Shown here: positions 12,725 through 12,837 of the stretch, in pieces
How positions within the stretch are numbered: the first letter of the stretch is position 1
Layout: each line of letters opens with the position of its first letter
Assembly: GCA_937894495.1 (NCBI GenBank)
Contig: CALCRR010000136.1
Span: forward strand, 1-12,837
DNA length: 12,837 nucleotides
Reading direction: 5' to 3'
Origin: an uncultured Ruminococcus sp.
GTDB lineage: Bacteria > Bacillota > Clostridia > Oscillospirales > Ruminococcaceae
The notes under the pieces: generated by a model
Told to the model about the DNA's origin: nothing
The model's input: the letters and a program-made list of their open reading frames with translations, nothing else
The model's database searches: none
Program-made: the position numbers and the translations under genes

Positions 12725-12798
12725 TTAATTAATAATATTTCATTTTGTATTTAGTTTTATTTAATATATAATAATCCAATTATATAATTGAATTTAAT
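12725..12798. other. Short AT-only 3' flank between stop codon and telomere
   Basis: About 74 bases almost without G or C (TTAATTAATAATATTTCATT and onward), which must hold the whole 3' untranslated region, polyadenylation signal and subtelomere. AATATATAATAATC is the only candidate for a polyadenylation-like A/T motif. Such compact flanks are typical of ciliate nanochromosomes. Confidence 0.5.
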
Positions 12799-12837
12799 GG
12801 GGATTGGGGATTGGGGATTGGGGATTGGGGATTGGGG
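12799..12837 (+). repeat. Ciliate-type telomere, (ATTGGGG)n
   Basis: GGGG at 12799-12802 followed by five perfect ATTGGGG units (12803-12837) running to the window edge, with the G-rich strand 5' to 3' toward the end as at a chromosome terminus. The C-strand unit is CCCCAAT. This differs from Tetrahymena (CCCCAA) and hypotrichs (CCCCAAAA); from memory it fits rumen entodiniomorphs such as Entodinium, which I cannot check here. Confidence 0.9.

Noticed and set aside
12799..12837. Telomere read as simple low-complexity or adapter artefact
   Set aside because: It is a perfect seven-base G-rich unit in the correct orientation at the end of a compact AT-rich gene, which matches ciliate chromosome structure.

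Overview
The window looks like DNA from a rumen or gut community and contains two kinds of genome. Bases 1 to about 11,800 are bacterial: Shine-Dalgarno sites, near-consensus sigma-70 promoters, intrinsic terminators and tightly packed genes typical of a low- to mid-GC Firmicute. A Ruminococcus-like member of the Oscillospiraceae is my best guess, from the start of ribosomal protein L9, a SpoIIID-type regulator, an NPATG sortase signal, a thioester-domain adhesin and an EAL gene remnant. Bases from about 11,800 to the end are extremely AT-rich, hold one coiled-coil gene with a very short 3' flank, and stop in five perfect ATTGGGG units. This is a ciliate-type macronuclear telomere (CCCCAAT on the other strand) on what looks like a gene-sized chromosome.

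Layout. 1-654: the 5' end of rplI and a sugar O-acetyltransferase gene (minus strand). 769-1437: a promoter and a degenerate EAL-domain (cyclic-di-GMP phosphodiesterase) gene. 1567-1857: the C-terminal end of a cardiolipin synthase (minus), joined to a 5'-truncated unknown gene (plus). 2428-3488: three small unknown genes in a row, the last with an in-frame amber codon. 3544-4538: a SpoIIID-like regulator behind a short coupled leader ORF, then a single-stranded DNA-binding protein and a strong terminator. 4642-6302: a two-gene ATPase plus TOPRIM operon (minus) with a perfect consensus promoter and an overlapping inverted repeat, the best candidate for an antiphage system. 6417-6850: a 3'-truncated unknown gene, joined head-on to a 3'-truncated thioester-domain adhesin gene (6852-8096, minus). 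8251-8415: a gene end (minus), joined to the 5'-truncated first gene of a GC-rich surface-protein operon (8414-10262, plus). 10275-11450: terminators, a perfect promoter reading leftward into a hairpin-rich stretch with no substantial ORF, direct repeats and palindromes. 11451-11744: an excisionase-like helix-turn-helix gene with two amber codons. 11745 to the end: the join into ciliate DNA.

Three internal joins (about 1850, 6860 and 8410) have the same form: two genes on opposite strands, both cut and placed back to back or head to head. Together with the bacterial-ciliate join, this fits a contig built from inverted chimeras, as produced by multiple displacement amplification of a single ciliate cell with its bacterial prey or associates. 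Real rearrangement cannot be excluded from sequence alone. Gene neighbourhoods should therefore be trusted only within a segment: 1-1850, 1860-6850, 6860-8410, 8420-11790 and 11800-12837.
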